Origin: Pohlia nutans | Lineage: Eukaryota > Streptophyta > Bryopsida > Bryales > Mniaceae | Reading direction: 5' to 3' | Length of the DNA stretch: 64,000 nt | NCBI GenBank assembly: GCA_022496805.1 | Contig: CM040089.1 | Coordinates: 42,144,372-42,208,371 of the forward strand | Shown: piece by piece, positions 23,689-34,945 of the stretch | Layout: each line of letters opens with the position of its first letter | Numbering within the stretch: position 1 is the first letter of the stretch | The notes under the pieces: model-generated | Told to the model about the DNA's origin: nothing | What the model saw: the letters and a program-made list of their open reading frames with translations, nothing else | The model's database searches: none | Made by a program: the position numbers and the translations under genes

Positions 23689-24612
23689 CCTTTATGTGCC
23701 TGAGGGTTTTTGCTACAAACTAAATGTGTTATAGTATATGTTTTATATGAATTTTTGAATTTTGTAAACTATGAAAGTTATAATGTGTGAATCTCTTAAT
23801 TTCACACATTACTTTTAAAATTACTTTTAATTTTAATGATTTAAAAAAATTAAGATGAAAGTTGTAATGTGTGAATCTCTTAATTTCATCCATATGGTTG
23901 AATACCATTAAAATCATTTAGATTTTTTATAAATAATTTTTAAAAGAAAAACTTTGAATATTCATAAAAAATAAATTATTCAATATTTAAATTATTATTA
24001 CTTAAAGGTATAAATGTTCATCACATGGATAGAAGTTGCCAAGATTTAAAGTTTATAATTTGTACAAATGCCAATTTAAACATAACTAAGAAAGAACATG
24101 ATAGAATTGATAGTTTAAGTGAAACAAAATCCAATGGGTATTTAAGCGTCTTATTAACCTTGTGATTTTAGCCAATCATACCCAAATTCAAACATAAATA
24201 ATAAATTTTGTATTTTTTTTGAATTTTGAAAGTTTATTAGTTAGATATTATATATGTAGTTGTATATGTTGAATTTTAAAAATCCATTCATATAGATTTG
24301 ATCTATATTTCATAATTTATAATCTATCTTTTTACGTTCTTACAAAACATATACTTTATCATGCATTTTTTTTACACATTTACAAATTTGACACTTTTGT
24401 AGACTTTTCCAACACCTACACCACCCGACGTTCTTTAATTTTTTTTAATTTTAATGAACACATTTTTAGTGATCCAATGACATATTCTTTTAAGAAATTT
24501 GATTCTAAAGATGTTAGGCACAAGAAACACTCAATTTGTACCCTCCTAACTCATTTTACAACACGTTCTATTTTTGGAACGACCACTTTCGGGTTGCCTT
24601 AGCACTTAAGGG
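23689..24612. mobile_element. TTAA element, family I copy 2 (924 bp)
   Basis: It is flanked by TTAA (23685-23688 and 24613-24616). It begins CCTTTATGTGCCTGAGG and ends CCTTAGCACTTAAGGG, with weak terminal inverted repeats. Internally a 34-bp segment, AAAGTTGTAATGTGTGAATC-like, is repeated around 23770 and 23860. Confidence 0.65.
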
Positions 24613-25199
24613 TTAAGTGGAACTTTTTAGATTCACAAAAAAATTCAAAGGACTTTTATGTAGTAAAGAAAATAAAATATGTATAAATGAACAACAATTT
24701 TAGAACTTTACAAGGGTTGACAAGAAGGCATTCATTTGATAACATCACCTTGGACTTAACGTTATTTCTATTTTTGTTCTAAACTAGAAATAACACTTTC
24801 ACTTATTATGACTATTAGCAGTGTAACAAGAAATTAGTGTGTATGACATTATCTGTAAACATTGAAAATAGTTGATTTGTTTTAATTCTTTGCTCTTATA
24901 ATTAGAAAATAGAGTTTAGAGATGAATTTGAAATCTAGCACTTACAAAAATTGTTGAATTTTTAAAAGGATTCTCACACACATGAGCACTTGTATACCAA
25001 TTGTAGACTTCATATTGTGTGGTGAGAATTGACTTGGATGAAAATTTCCTTTTATGTATGATATCAAATAACAAAAATCAATTCCTTTTAAATAAAATTA
25101 TTTGAAATTCTTTCATTTTCATATTTAACAAGCACACACTAATTTTAATACAAAGAGGACTCAATATTTAAAATCTTGGTTTTCAAAAAAAAAAAAAAA

Positions 25200-25470
25200 A
25201 AAAAAAAAAGTTTCCAATAGGAAATTAATTATATGATCCAATCCAATTTGAATCATGTTAGTAGTAATAAAACTCTATTTGTGAGAATTTTTCAAAGCAA
25301 AAACACCTCAACATGATCGGAGTGTTTGAAGATTTAATATTTCATAAAAATGACAATTTTGTCTTAAATGCTTTGAACTATTCTCTTGTATAGTATAGCA
25401 TTTATTTTTATTCAATCTTATGAAATTTCAAATGCTAAAATAAAAAAATTATATTTGGGTGAATTTGTAA
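25200..25470. repeat. Partial family J sequence abutting family E copy 2
   Basis: CCAATCCAATTTGAATCATG, CAAAGCAAAAACACCTCAAC and TTTCAAATGCTAAAATAAA parallel the interior of the complete element at 40867-41408. The left end is replaced by a 26-bp poly-A tract at about 25184-25209. The right end stops at the TTAA of the next element. Confidence 0.55.
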
Positions 25471-25476
25471 AGTTAA

Positions 25477-26044
25477 CCCCTAAACGTTCTCACCCTTTTC
25501 AGATTTGGTCGTTTTCCAAAGATGCATTATAAAATGCAACTAAGAGGGATATTTTCAACTTGATAAATGAATAAAAGTTGTAGATTATGCATTTTAGATT
25601 CTATCCATACGGTTAGATTTGCGATTTCTATCACCGATATTTGTGTATTCAATTTCAAACTTAAAATTTAACACTCTTTTGTAATATGATTACAAATAAG
25701 ATATTGACAATCTAATAATGAAATTTGTTGTGATGGGTTGAAATGTAATACTCTAAGTGTAGTGATTTTTGGAGATTTTTCGGTTGCTTAATTTTAGTAG
25801 TTGACTTTTTCAAGAGCACTTTTAGAGTAAAATCTTCGAAATTTTGGGTGGAACACTACAACATGAAATGAGGCATAAAAATTTCACAAATCATCCCCTT
25901 TCTAATCGGATCACACATGCACGGAGCTAACTTCCCATAAAAGTTTCAATAAAAAATCCACACTGCAAAAAGTGTATGATGGATGAGAAAACGGACTTCA
26001 AATCCGTACATCATGCAAAATATGCATGGTTGGGCGGTTAGGGG
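25477..26044 (+). mobile_element. TTAA element, family E copy 2 (568 bp)
   Basis: TTAA is present on both sides (25473-25476 and 26045-26048). It begins CCCCTAAACGTTCTCACCC and ends TGGTTGGGCGGTTAGGGG. It has the same length and interior as copy 1 at 9940. Confidence 0.9.
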
Positions 26045-26334
26045 TTAAATGCTTTTAAATTCCATAAATGAAAATGAAAAAAAAAATGTTGATTTTTTTC
26101 ATGTATTTTCAACTCATTTCTCTAGCATATTATCAAAAAGAAAAATTGTTGAATACGCACCTTTTTTACTAAATTTTTTGAAACACGAACTTCATTTTTT
26201 GAAAGGGTTGAAAAATGCTTGTTTTTTTTTAAGTTTAAGCATTTTGATTTTGTAATCAATGAGATTTTTTACACTTAAAGAGTTTAGGATGTCCATAGTC
26301 AAACAAGTTGGGATAAATCCTACAGAGGAATTAA

Positions 26335-26873
26335 CCCCTAAACGTCCCAGCATCCAGTTTCTGGACGTTTGTTGGTCAAACCCAATTTTGATCTTGAAGA
26401 TGACTTTTGTTGCTAATACACCCAACTAAGAAAATGAAGTTTATTAAGTCTAGTTTGTACTCCACTTTTCAAATCTTAAAAATTCCAATTATTGAGTATT
26501 TTATTGCTTGTGCAAGCTTTGTAGCTCAAGGTTTGAATTACACTACATAGGATGTTCACCTTTCGAATTTCAAAATTTAAATAAAAAATTTCTATGGAAA
26601 ACATATCATGTGATTCTCCATTGTAATTTGTACCTGCTCCCAAAAAAATATTAAATTTTTAAAGCTTTTTTGTATTAAAAAATATTTTTTGAAGTATTTG
26701 ACTTAAAAATTTGTTAAAAAGGCCGTATTAAATCAAAAAAATCTGAAAATTTCAAGACTGATAGGAAACATTCAATTCCATGCATGAAAAATATTACAAA
26801 ATATATTTTGATAAATCTTGAAGGCTAAATTGTGTAGTTTGACTTTCCTACAAAGGAGTGGTACGTTTAAGGG
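26335..26873 (+). mobile_element. TTAA element, family K copy 1 (539 bp)
   Basis: TTAA is present on both sides. It begins CCCCTAAACGTCCCAGC and ends GGTACGTTTAAGGG. Degraded relatives lie at 38865-39180 (same strand) and 54005-54515 (inverted). Confidence 0.85.
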
Positions 26874-26877
26874 TTAA

Positions 26878-27640
26878 AAAAAGAATATTTTAGCCTATTT
26901 AATATCTAGTAGTTTCTTTTCTAATAGGATTATCTTACTAAAGAGAAATGTAGAAGTTTAGAGACAAAAGATACAAAGAAGATTCAAAAAAAATTACAAC
27001 AAACTAAGGATTCAAATAAGGAGATAACAAAAGATTCAAAAGAGACAATTATGATGTTTAACATTAAAAAATTCTTTATTTGTCTCCTTGTTGTTTTCCT
27101 ATATAATGATATTTTCAACATTTCTTTTTGATACAATTAGGACTTGGGATAAAATTTTATAAGGTGAGATAAAAAATTGGAATCAAATTCGCATAAAAAA
27201 ATATCTTTATAGCACATTGAATAATTTTCTACAAGGATGATATTCTATAGAGTCAAAAATGTTATGTTATAAAGTGTATTTTGAATTGGGTACATCAATT
27301 CCACTAGGCTTTACATGGTTTTCAATGAAAGGAATGAATTAAGGTCATTATGAGAAGTTGTGAACCTAAAACAAGTATTTAGAATGAACCACTCTCCAAG
27401 GTTTTATTGTAGATCAATGTCGTATCAATCCAATACTAAAATTTGGTGAGAAACCAAGGATGTGATATTAGGGAAGGTGACATTAAAGAGGTCCATTATG
27501 GAATACAATTTGTTACATTTACTAGATCATAATGCCAAAAGCGAGAATGTCATATCCAAAGAACACATTGCCATAACACAAAACCACATTTCCATGACCA
27601 AAGACCATAATATTGCCACAACCAATGACCATAACCTTCG
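26878..27640. other. Gene-free stretch
   Basis: This is AT-rich DNA without a recognisable gene or repeat family, upstream of the CxxC-protein gene. Confidence 0.35.
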
Positions 27641-27649
27641 GCTAAATGG

Positions 27650-27735
27650 TCTTTGGCTTCTACAACATAGTCTTTGGCTTCTGCTATATGGTCTCTGGCT
27701 TCGACAATACAGCTTTTGGCTTCGGCAATACAATG
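27650..27735. repeat. Four ~21-bp tandem repeats
   Basis: The unit is CTTTGGCTTCTACAACATAGT and variants (TGGCTTC.RCWATAYRG). In one plus-strand frame it encodes LWLLQHS/LWLLLYG/LWLRQYS/FWLRQYN. The surrounding frame does not look like a real gene, so I treat it as a minisatellite. Confidence 0.6.
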
Positions 27736-27737
27736 CC

Positions 27738-27979
27738 CATGGGGTTGCACTCTACATTATGTTTGAAAATCACTTGCGTTTATGACTCTTTCTAAAAATT
27801 CCTTGTATATGAGGGATTATATATCTAAAAAACTTTGTATATATAGAGATCTACTCCATCCTAAATATATGTTAAATATAAATATACACTAATTTTTTTA
27901 GCTCTAAATATGTCTATTGTATGTATACTTTGTACGACAATGTTTCAATTAATACCCCTTTTGTGCACTCACATATACT
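27738..27979. mobile_element. Mutator-type MITE, truncated copy 1
   Basis: It begins GGGGTTGCACTCTACATTATG and runs to CCCCTTTTGTGCACTCACATATAC. It is collinear with the copy at 28601-28833 and with the complete inverted copy at 33281-33527. The outer part of the right inverted repeat is missing. It lies just upstream of the CxxC-protein gene. Confidence 0.7.
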
Positions 27980-28141
27980 GGACGACATTCATCCGTAACG
28001 TGTTGAGCATTGCCACATCCTTTGAACGGCGCCCTCTTCTCCACATGGCTCGACAATTGCCCATCCATGAATTGCATTGTGCTCACCAGCTATGGAGTTC
28101 CTCCAAGCTCACTGACTTTACTCGGTTCGATTTGCAAGGTT

Positions 28142-30949
28142 ATGGCGATGGCGACCACCGCGGCGTCCTCAGTTGTCACATTGCGAATTCAAGGTCCACA
28201 ACAGTTCCTGCATCATGGGCAGCAACAGCAACAACAACAACTGGGTTTTCGGAGGAAGAAAGTAGTGCGGACGCAGGCTGCTCTCGTGGAAGCCTCGCAA
28301 GCCGTGCAAGCGGCGCCCGACCTCACCTGGCAGATCTGGGCTGGCGCCATTGGTGAGTACCTTTTCTTCCAATTCTCACGTTTGTGTTTTCTTTCAGTGC
28401 AATTGGGTTCATGTGCATGCTCCTCTTTCTTTCTTTTTTAGTACAAGTGGTGAGGGCGCGGTGATGGATTTGGTTCACCAGAATGCATGTGATTGTATGG
28501 AGTTTTAAGTATTGCATGGAAATGTGACATTGAGGAAGTATTCGGAGTTGCATCAGTCAAGAAGGTGGTTTAGAATTCATAATTTCAGTTTCAAGTTCCC
28601 GGGGTGCACTCTACATTGTGTTTGAGAATCACTTGCGGTCATGACCCCTCTAAAACCTCCCTATACACGAGGTTTTATATGTCTTTGTATACAAATCTAT
28701 TCCGTTTTAAATATATGTTTAATGCAAGTATACGTCAATATTTTCAGCTCTAAATATGTCTTGTATGTATACTTTGTACGTCTGGCAATGTTCAAATTAA
28801 TACCCCTTTTGTGCACTCACGTATACTTTCAGAAATTTAACATAACTTCAGGTTAAAATTTCAATCTCCAACTTTCACATTTGCACTTTTCTAACCTATA
28901 ATGTAGTTCATAACCTCAAATGGAGTATATCTTTGTAGAGGTGGCAACCAAACATTGCAATGGTTATATCTCATAATTTAGTGTTACGATGTTCTTCTTT
29001 TGAGACCCTTGATTGAGCATGACCTTACCATTGAAGTTAAGTTATTGTATTTGTACAATCCTCATAGCATTGTGGTGGGGCTTGGCATGTTATTTCTTTA
29101 TGAGAACAAGACATTGATTTAGTCAATAATGTTAAGTTCAAGTGTAAAGTTTTCTTTGATCAAGTGCAAGAGGATTATGACCATAACGCCACGCTAGTTG
29201 ATTGTGAGCCAAAGAAATTTTCAACGGGAGCCTTACGATGAACTAACTTTGGACGTTCTTGCTTCAAAAGTACAACATAGCATTATGTCTTGTGGATGTT
29301 AATCATGTTCTTATAACCTTATAACTTAGTATCATGTCCTCATGGTCCTTTTCAAACTTGTTGAACTCTTTATTATCACGTTTGTATGTAATTTCTTGTG
29401 ATGAAAAGAGTGTGATAGTGAAAGTGTATAATAAGTTTTTGAATTGGGTACTTCCTTAGGGTTTGGTTCGGTGAGAGAAAAGGAGATGTGATATTAAAGA
29501 GGTCTGGGTGTATTGTGTGTTCTCATTACACTGAAGAGGAGGGCTTACAATCAGAGTGTTTTGGGGCTGTGTTTCAGCTGGAGTGTCGCCCTTCGTGGTG
29601 GCTGGAATCGAATTCAGCAAGCGCATTGTAAGCTTCTTAACTAAAAATTCAATTATACAAAAGAAACTTTATCATTCTTCCATATGACATTTGTTCACAT
29701 GTTCATTGACCTCAAAATATGATGCACTAGGTTGGCTTGTGCCGATAGTTTAAGATCAAGAACTTTCATCGCATGCATGAGTGCATGGTCTGCGTTATAT
29801 AATAGATTCTTTGAGGTTAGAATAAAGACAACTTAACATAAGGAAGGGAAAACCTGTCTTCTTATTTTTGGCGGTGGTAATCTAGGCCGCTCAACAACGA
29901 TGTTCAGCATGCGCTGGATCAGGTCTTGTGAAGAAGTCTGGCACTTACTTTCGATGTGGTAAATGTGGTAAGTTTCCTTTAAAAGCCCATTTCAATGATA
30001 TTAGTGACTGTTGACAGCAACATTGGTTGTTAGCACCCTATGTACGAGTCAGTTTTGTAAATAATTAAGAAAAGCTTGAAGCATATCCCAAAATCAAGGA
30101 AATAATTTTTTGAGCGTCTTGTTATTTGTGAATCCAAATCACCATAATTAGTAAAATTTCCAAATTAAGAAAATTAAGAAATGGCATTTTGTAGAGTCTG
30201 AATTCTAAAATTTAACTATTTTGACACACTATACTAAATGGCGTATTTAGTGTCCGAGTAGAATTGATGGCTTTTACCATAATTCGTTCAAAGGTGAAGA
30301 GAAGTAGTGTCCCTTGACACTACATAGGAGTTCGCCACTTGTCATCCTCACTTTCTTTGTGAGTGCCATGTTCTTTCCAAGTAATGAGAGTAACATGAGG
30401 TGGCATGCCATATTTATTATAAAGTTACCATATGTCATTGGAACACTGCACATTTTTTCTTACGAGGACACTATATCTCTTTAAAATTAAATAGTGTCTG
30501 GGTTTACAAATGGCGTCCTAGGACACTAAATACGCCATTCAATGTAATGTTGAAATTGACCTAAGGGTACGATAGCATATAACAGGATTTCCACTAAAAT
30601 TACTACTTTGTTTCAAAGACAAAATTTTCTCAATGATTCATTCATGGGGAGGTCTCCCTATGCTCATAGGGATCATATAAAGGCCTCCCAATATATCACA
30701 ATATATCCCAGGGAGGTCTTTGTATGATCACTATGACCACAGAGACCTCCCAATACTCATGGAATTTTTTAATTTTCCTTCTGATGTTTTAGGAACTCTT
30801 AGACATGATCCCTAGCATTGATTGTCGATCTGAGAGAATGATTTCAATTCCCTTGTTCTATGGAGTGTCAATGCTGAAAGTCCTTTGGCTGGCCATGTGC
30901 AGGAGGATTCTTACCGTGGTACTCGTGGCGAAGGTTTTTCAAAGGATGA
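28142..30949 (+). CDS. Plastid-type small CxxC zinc-finger (DnaJ-type Cys-rich) protein
   Basis: Four exons, 28142-28352, 29578-29627, 29886-29967 and 30903-30949, join in frame to 129 residues. All borders are GT..AG and phases agree. Residues 1-50 are Ser/Thr/Ala- and Arg-rich with a seven-Gln run and few acidic residues, typical of a chloroplast transit peptide. Residues 63-87 form a hydrophobic helix (TWQIWAGAI, then AGVSPFVVAGIEFSKR). The C-terminus carries two cysteine pairs: RCSACAGSGLV (C93, C96) and FRCGKCGG (C111, C114), then FLPWYSWRRFFKG. The CxxCxGSG motif is that of the DnaJ cysteine-rich domain and BSD2-like plastid proteins. I recognise the family as a conserved plant protein but do not know its exact function. 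Zinc binding or thiol chemistry at a plastid membrane is inferred. No exon after the first is long enough to appear as an ORF. The start could also be the Met two codons downstream. Confidence 0.82.
28601..28833. mobile_element. Mutator-type MITE, truncated copy 2, in intron 1 of the CxxC gene
   Basis: It starts GGGGTGCACTCTACATTGTG and ends near TTGTGCACTCACGTATAC. It is about 80-85% identical by eye to the copy at 27738-27979 and in the same orientation, so exon 1 of the CxxC gene is bracketed by two direct copies about 860 bp apart. Confidence 0.7.
30230..30546. mobile_element. MITE family B, copy 2 (317 bp), in intron 3 of the CxxC gene
   Basis: The terminal inverted repeats are TAAATGGCGTATTTAGTGTC and GGACACTAAATACGCCATTC. 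The interior is the reverse complement of copy 1 at 1242-1559. Confidence 0.8.
30641..30764. repeat. Imperfect ~58-bp-arm hairpin in intron 3 of the CxxC gene
   Basis: The left arm TTCATGGGGAGGTCTCCCTA..ATAAAGGCCTCCCAATATAT pairs with the right arm CCCAGGGAGGTCTTTGTATG..GAGACCTCCCAATACTCATG. It looks like a small foldback MITE. Confidence 0.6.
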
Positions 30950-31268
30950 CAAATATGTAACCATTTACTGAATTTTTAGTCCGACCTGTAAATGTAAATT
31001 ATTTCTCAAGTCAAGCTTGATATCATTCAAGACTCATAAGGTTCTTTAGCTCTTCTTTGCAACGTCTCAGAATTTGGCCACTATTCTTGACCTCATGAAT
31101 TGTGCCTATCCATGTAGACAATGCATGTTACAAAATCCAAAATTGACTCAGTTTAAAAAAAAACCACAACTTGCACCTAGAATCATCATACAGTAGTTGT
31201 TAGACATTCCCTAAAAGTTGAAGGATATTGAAGGACATTCTTTGTTCCATTACAAATCTACACTTTAA

Positions 31269-31491
31269 CCCTTAAAGGTCCAAATTGGCCATTCCGGCCA
31301 GTATTATACGGTCGTATTTCATTGTATTTGGAATGGTTCTACACCTCCTATGAGTTTCATATCAAAAGTGAAGTTAAAATTCATGTCTACATGGTCTTAA
31401 AAGCTATTGAGATCTCAATTTGGAACTTTCTACTTACAACAAATGTTAAATATACGGCAACGTATCTACTATGCCCTAAAACCTTCAAGGG
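31269..31491. mobile_element. TTAA element, family L (223 bp)
   Basis: TTAA flanks both ends. It begins CCCTTAAAGGTCCAAATTGG and ends CTAAAACCTTCAAGGG. No second copy was noticed. Confidence 0.7.
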
Positions 31492-31765
31492 TTAATTTGC
31501 GGGGTCTTCACGGTTTTTGTATTTCTACCTTAGAACCCCACTTTGATTTCAATATTTCAGCCATCTAAGTTTTGATAGTTTAGTTCAATTTAGAATTATT
31601 TTATTTTATTTGGTTACACAAATGAAAGTCAATTTTTTTGCAAACAAATAAGTACAACTTCCTTTCATCAAGCAAAGCCCAGCCTTGGAGGATATAACAC
31701 CACACTCCACCTTACCAACACTACACCACACATTACTCTAGTACCAACTTATTAGAAGATTGGTA

Positions 31766-32015
31766 CTCCCTCTGTCTTCCAAAATAAAACCCGTGGCTTT
31801 TGACATTTTTATTTTTGCAATACTTGTCCTATATTTTATACTTCAAATGTGAACCTTGTCCACTTCAAATGGGATGGACAATGACAGCGACACAAAAACT
31901 ACATACTACTATTAATATAAACCATTTTTCGAGTATTGAGATAGCTTATTTGGCAAATAAAAGTGTTAAGTTAGAACACGCCAAAAACCACGGGTTTTAT
32001 TTCGAGACAAAGGAG
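31766..32015. mobile_element. Stowaway MITE (250 bp)
   Basis: The ends are CTCCCTCTGTCTTCCAAAAT and the inverted ATTTCGAGACAAAGGAG. The inner inverted segment AAAACCCGTGG..TTTTTG pairs with CAAAAACCACGGGTTTT. A TA dinucleotide lies on each side. CTCCCTC.GT ends with a TA target are the Stowaway (Tc1/mariner) signature. Confidence 0.85.
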
Positions 32016-32208
32016 TAGGTTTCAACAATTTTGAATATGAATTAATAAGATTTCAAGCACAAGCTTAAAAACTTTTTGAATTAAAGAGTAACTTTACTAT
32101 ATGCAATAATGATGAAACTTCAAAGTTTTATTGCTAAATGACTAAAAATGGCAACACTTGAACAGATGTTTAAGTGGTCTAGATCCTCCTATTGAATACA
32201 CTAGTAGA

Positions 32209-32303
32209 AAAGGTCGCGCTCCCTAGGGAGATGCCCAGGAAAAATCGTTGTGCATGCATGGAATTGGACATCTCCCTCGGCAGTGCTACCTTTTCTACTA
32301 GTG
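32209..32303. mobile_element. CACTA-type MITE, copy 2 (95 bp)
   Basis: It runs CACTAGTAGAAAAGGTCGCG to GCTACCTTTTCTACTAGTG and is flanked by the 3-bp duplication ATA (32206-32208 and 32304-32306). The interior is about 80% similar to the copy at 11525, with a 25-bp deletion. Confidence 0.88.
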
Positions 32304-32306
32304 ATA

Positions 32307-33271
32307 TGTGTCCATCATCTAAGATTAGTAGGCATTGTAGGCTGCAAATGTGAAAATGTACACAACAGATTGAACAATTTTCTCTCAGATTTGGGGCTTG
32401 CAATTGCCCAAGCTTTACAATCACATGAGTTTGGGCACCACTCTAAAACTGCCCACGTCTACATGATACTAGTAGGAAATGTGTCGTTTTTTACTTACTA
32501 TAATTGAAAAAAAAAATGAAATTGCACCATGCAACTAGGCTATGTCAGTGTTGGTGAGTGGTTTTAGTCACAAGATGACCAAAATATAAACATAATATTC
32601 AGCCCATGTTCACTGTTCCCACAAAAGGGGAATGAAAAACGACAAGTCTGCTACTAGTGATGGCACTCTGTATAGGCAGCTTTCTGCCAATGCATTCACA
32701 GAGTTTGCTCACGACAACCTCTAGTTTCCTCAAAGTTTTCATGAGTTTGAATCAGTACCCAATTCATTCACTTGCACAGAATCTATTTTGCACAATCTCC
32801 ACTGGTGGTTATTCATCAACAAAAGCTATCTACAGTCAAAAATTTCAACAAAAATTTGACACTGCAAAAGACTAAATGACGGATGAGATAAGGTAGAGAC
32901 ACCTAATCATGACAATATAAGAGATGTGGTACTTTGGGAGTGCAGGCAACATGGAATGAAATCATAAATGTTTTAGCAAATCTGAGAGGAAGTGTTGGGC
33001 CTTGGAATCATAATTTTTGGAAGCATGAGCAATTTTACAGGAATTTTTGAAGCAAGGGTGTTGTAGACACCTATTCTAAGACGTAGACTTACCCAAAAGA
33101 AACAAAGGACCAACCGTGAAGCAACAACTGGGAAGCTGCTGGTAGCTTTCAGACTTATAAGAGTTCATTTCTGGTTCAAAAGTAGCTGGCCACATTGGGT
33201 CGTTGGCAATTTTAGATGCTGCTACCTTATGGAGTTTTGAATTTGTTCATCATTTCAAAATAATGGACGGT
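32307..33271. other. Gene-free stretch
   Basis: No gene is recognised. TACTAGTAGG at about 32468 and TACTAGTGATGG at about 32652 look like eroded CACTA-type ends, but their flanks do not match. Confidence 0.35.
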
Positions 33272-33280
33272 CATGCAGTC

Positions 33281-33527
33281 CCAGGGAGTGCACTCTTTTA
33301 TGTGTGTGAAGAATCAAGTGAGTGCACAAAAGGGGATTAATTTAAACACTACCGTACTATGAATACATACAAGGAGCATATTTAGGGCTGAAAATAGGGT
33401 TGTGTATTTACATTAAACATATACACATGAACAAATATAAGAACATTCTTAACGTATACAAGGGATATTTTTAAGGGGGTCATGAATGCACGTGATGCCA
33501 AGGTTTAACAAAGAGTGCACCCTCGGG
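33281..33527. mobile_element. Mutator-type MITE, complete copy (247 bp)
   Basis: It begins CCAGGGAGTGCACTCTTT and ends AAAGAGTGCACCCTCGGG. It is flanked by a perfect 9-bp direct repeat CATGCAGTC (33272-33280 and 33528-33536). A 9-bp target duplication is characteristic of the Mutator superfamily. The interior is the reverse complement of the truncated copies at 27738 and 28601. Confidence 0.88.
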
Positions 33528-33852
33528 CATGCAGTCAGGATCAAACAATTACTCTCAGAGAATTTTACTCAGAGAATGGTCTGCAGTGCAATTACTGTGG
33601 GCCATGGTAATTCTAATTAGACGACGTGATTGCAGACGTGGCGCTGTGGAGAGAATGTATGTAAAATCCTTTTACACTCCTCCTATTTTCCCGTTCTGAT
33701 TTTATTTGGAGAGGACATGGCATTCCTTTGGTTGTTCATCATTTTCAATCCCATGAAATCAATGGAAAGAATTGATTTGGTTGTACTGGCCTGCGATTGA
33801 AGAAAAGAATTAGTGTTCACTCTTCCCTCCATACCTGTGCCCGGAGTATTAA

Positions 33853-34940
33853 CCCCTAATTGCCCAACCATGCATATTTTGCATGATGTAACAGAAGCAA
33901 ACTTCGTTTTCTCATCCGTCGTGCAGTTTTTGCAGTGTGAATTTTTTTGCTGAATTTTTTATGGAAAGTTAACTTCATCAGCACGTGTGATCCAATTAGA
34001 AAGGGGATGATTTGTGAAACTTTTATGCCTCATTTCATGCTGCAGTGTTTCACCAAAAATTTCGAAGATTTTAGTCGAAAAGTGCTCTTGAAAAATTCAA
34101 CTCATAAATTAAGCAAATAAAAAATCTCCCGAAATCACAACACTTAAAGTATTACATTTCAATTCATCACAACAAATTTCATCCACAAATTGTCAATATC
34201 TTATTCGTAATCAAATTACAAAATAATTTTGAATTTTAAGTTTCAAATATTATAGAAAAATATTGGTGATAGCAATCGCAGATCTAACTATATGGATAGA
34301 ATCTAAAATTCATTATGTACAGTAGGGTCCAAAAATAATTCGAATTTTTTCTCCAAGCTAGAAACTATGATCTTTGAGAAGCTCCTTTGGGCTCAAAAAT
34401 GCATCAAATCACAAACCGTAAAGTGCATTGGAAAGGTAATAGAATCTAGTTTTAAGCTTCAAAAATTTGTTTTAGTATTTAATCTTTTTGGATAAATTTT
34501 TTCAATTTTGTTTGCAAAATGATTTGAAACTTCAATCAGTTATATACTTTAGTCAAAAAAATCCCAAAAGTCGTGATTCTTTTTTGTATTTGATTCTTAA
34601 GAAAAATTGTATATTTTCTTGATACATTATAAGTAACAAAAGTTGTATTCATTTTTGCCTAAAGTAAATGTTAAAAATGGGTTTAAAATGATGTTTTTTC
34701 ATTTAATTAAAAATAGATGAATGTATTTTTTTTTGGATTGAAACTCATATGTATGTGTAGTGCATCTTGTATACTAGAACATGTTTAAATTTGGCTCATA
34801 GAAACCTAAATTTCTCATTATAATGGTAATACATATAAAATTTGAGAAATTTGAATCATTTTTGGACCCTACTGTACAACTTTAATTCAATATGACATCA
34901 ACACATTGTTTCAAAAAGTGCTATTTCACAAGTCTTTCAA
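33853..34940 (-). mobile_element. TTAA element, family E copy 3, interrupted by a Tc1-like element
   Basis: TTAA precedes CCCCTAATTGCCCAACCATG. The interior is the reverse complement of copies 1 and 2 up to CATTATG at 34317. A 555-bp element then interrupts it, and family E sequence resumes with CAACTTTAATTC. The far terminus is diverged, and the next TTAA (34942) opens family E copy 4. Confidence 0.8.
34320..34874. mobile_element. Non-autonomous Tc1-like element (555 bp) nested in family E copy 3
   Basis: The terminal inverted repeats are CAGTAGGGTCCAAAAATAAT and ATCATTTTTGGACCCTACTG, about 22 of 24 bases matching. A TA lies on each side. CAGT..CCAAAA termini with TA duplication are typical of Tc1 elements. 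The uninterrupted target is visible in copy 4 (AATGTACAACTTTTATTC at about 35404), which confirms insertion at TA. No transposase frame remains. Confidence 0.9.
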
Positions 34941-34945
34941 GTTAA

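Noticed and set aside
27462..27785. 107-residue frame with heptad-like LWLLQHS repeats
   Set aside because: The repeats come from a 21-bp minisatellite. The frame lacks splice context or homology and overlaps a MITE end.
32468..32660. Fifth CACTA-type MITE (TACTAGTAGG...TACTAGTG)
   Set aside because: The flanking triplets differ (TGA versus ATG) and the interior does not match, unlike the four accepted copies.
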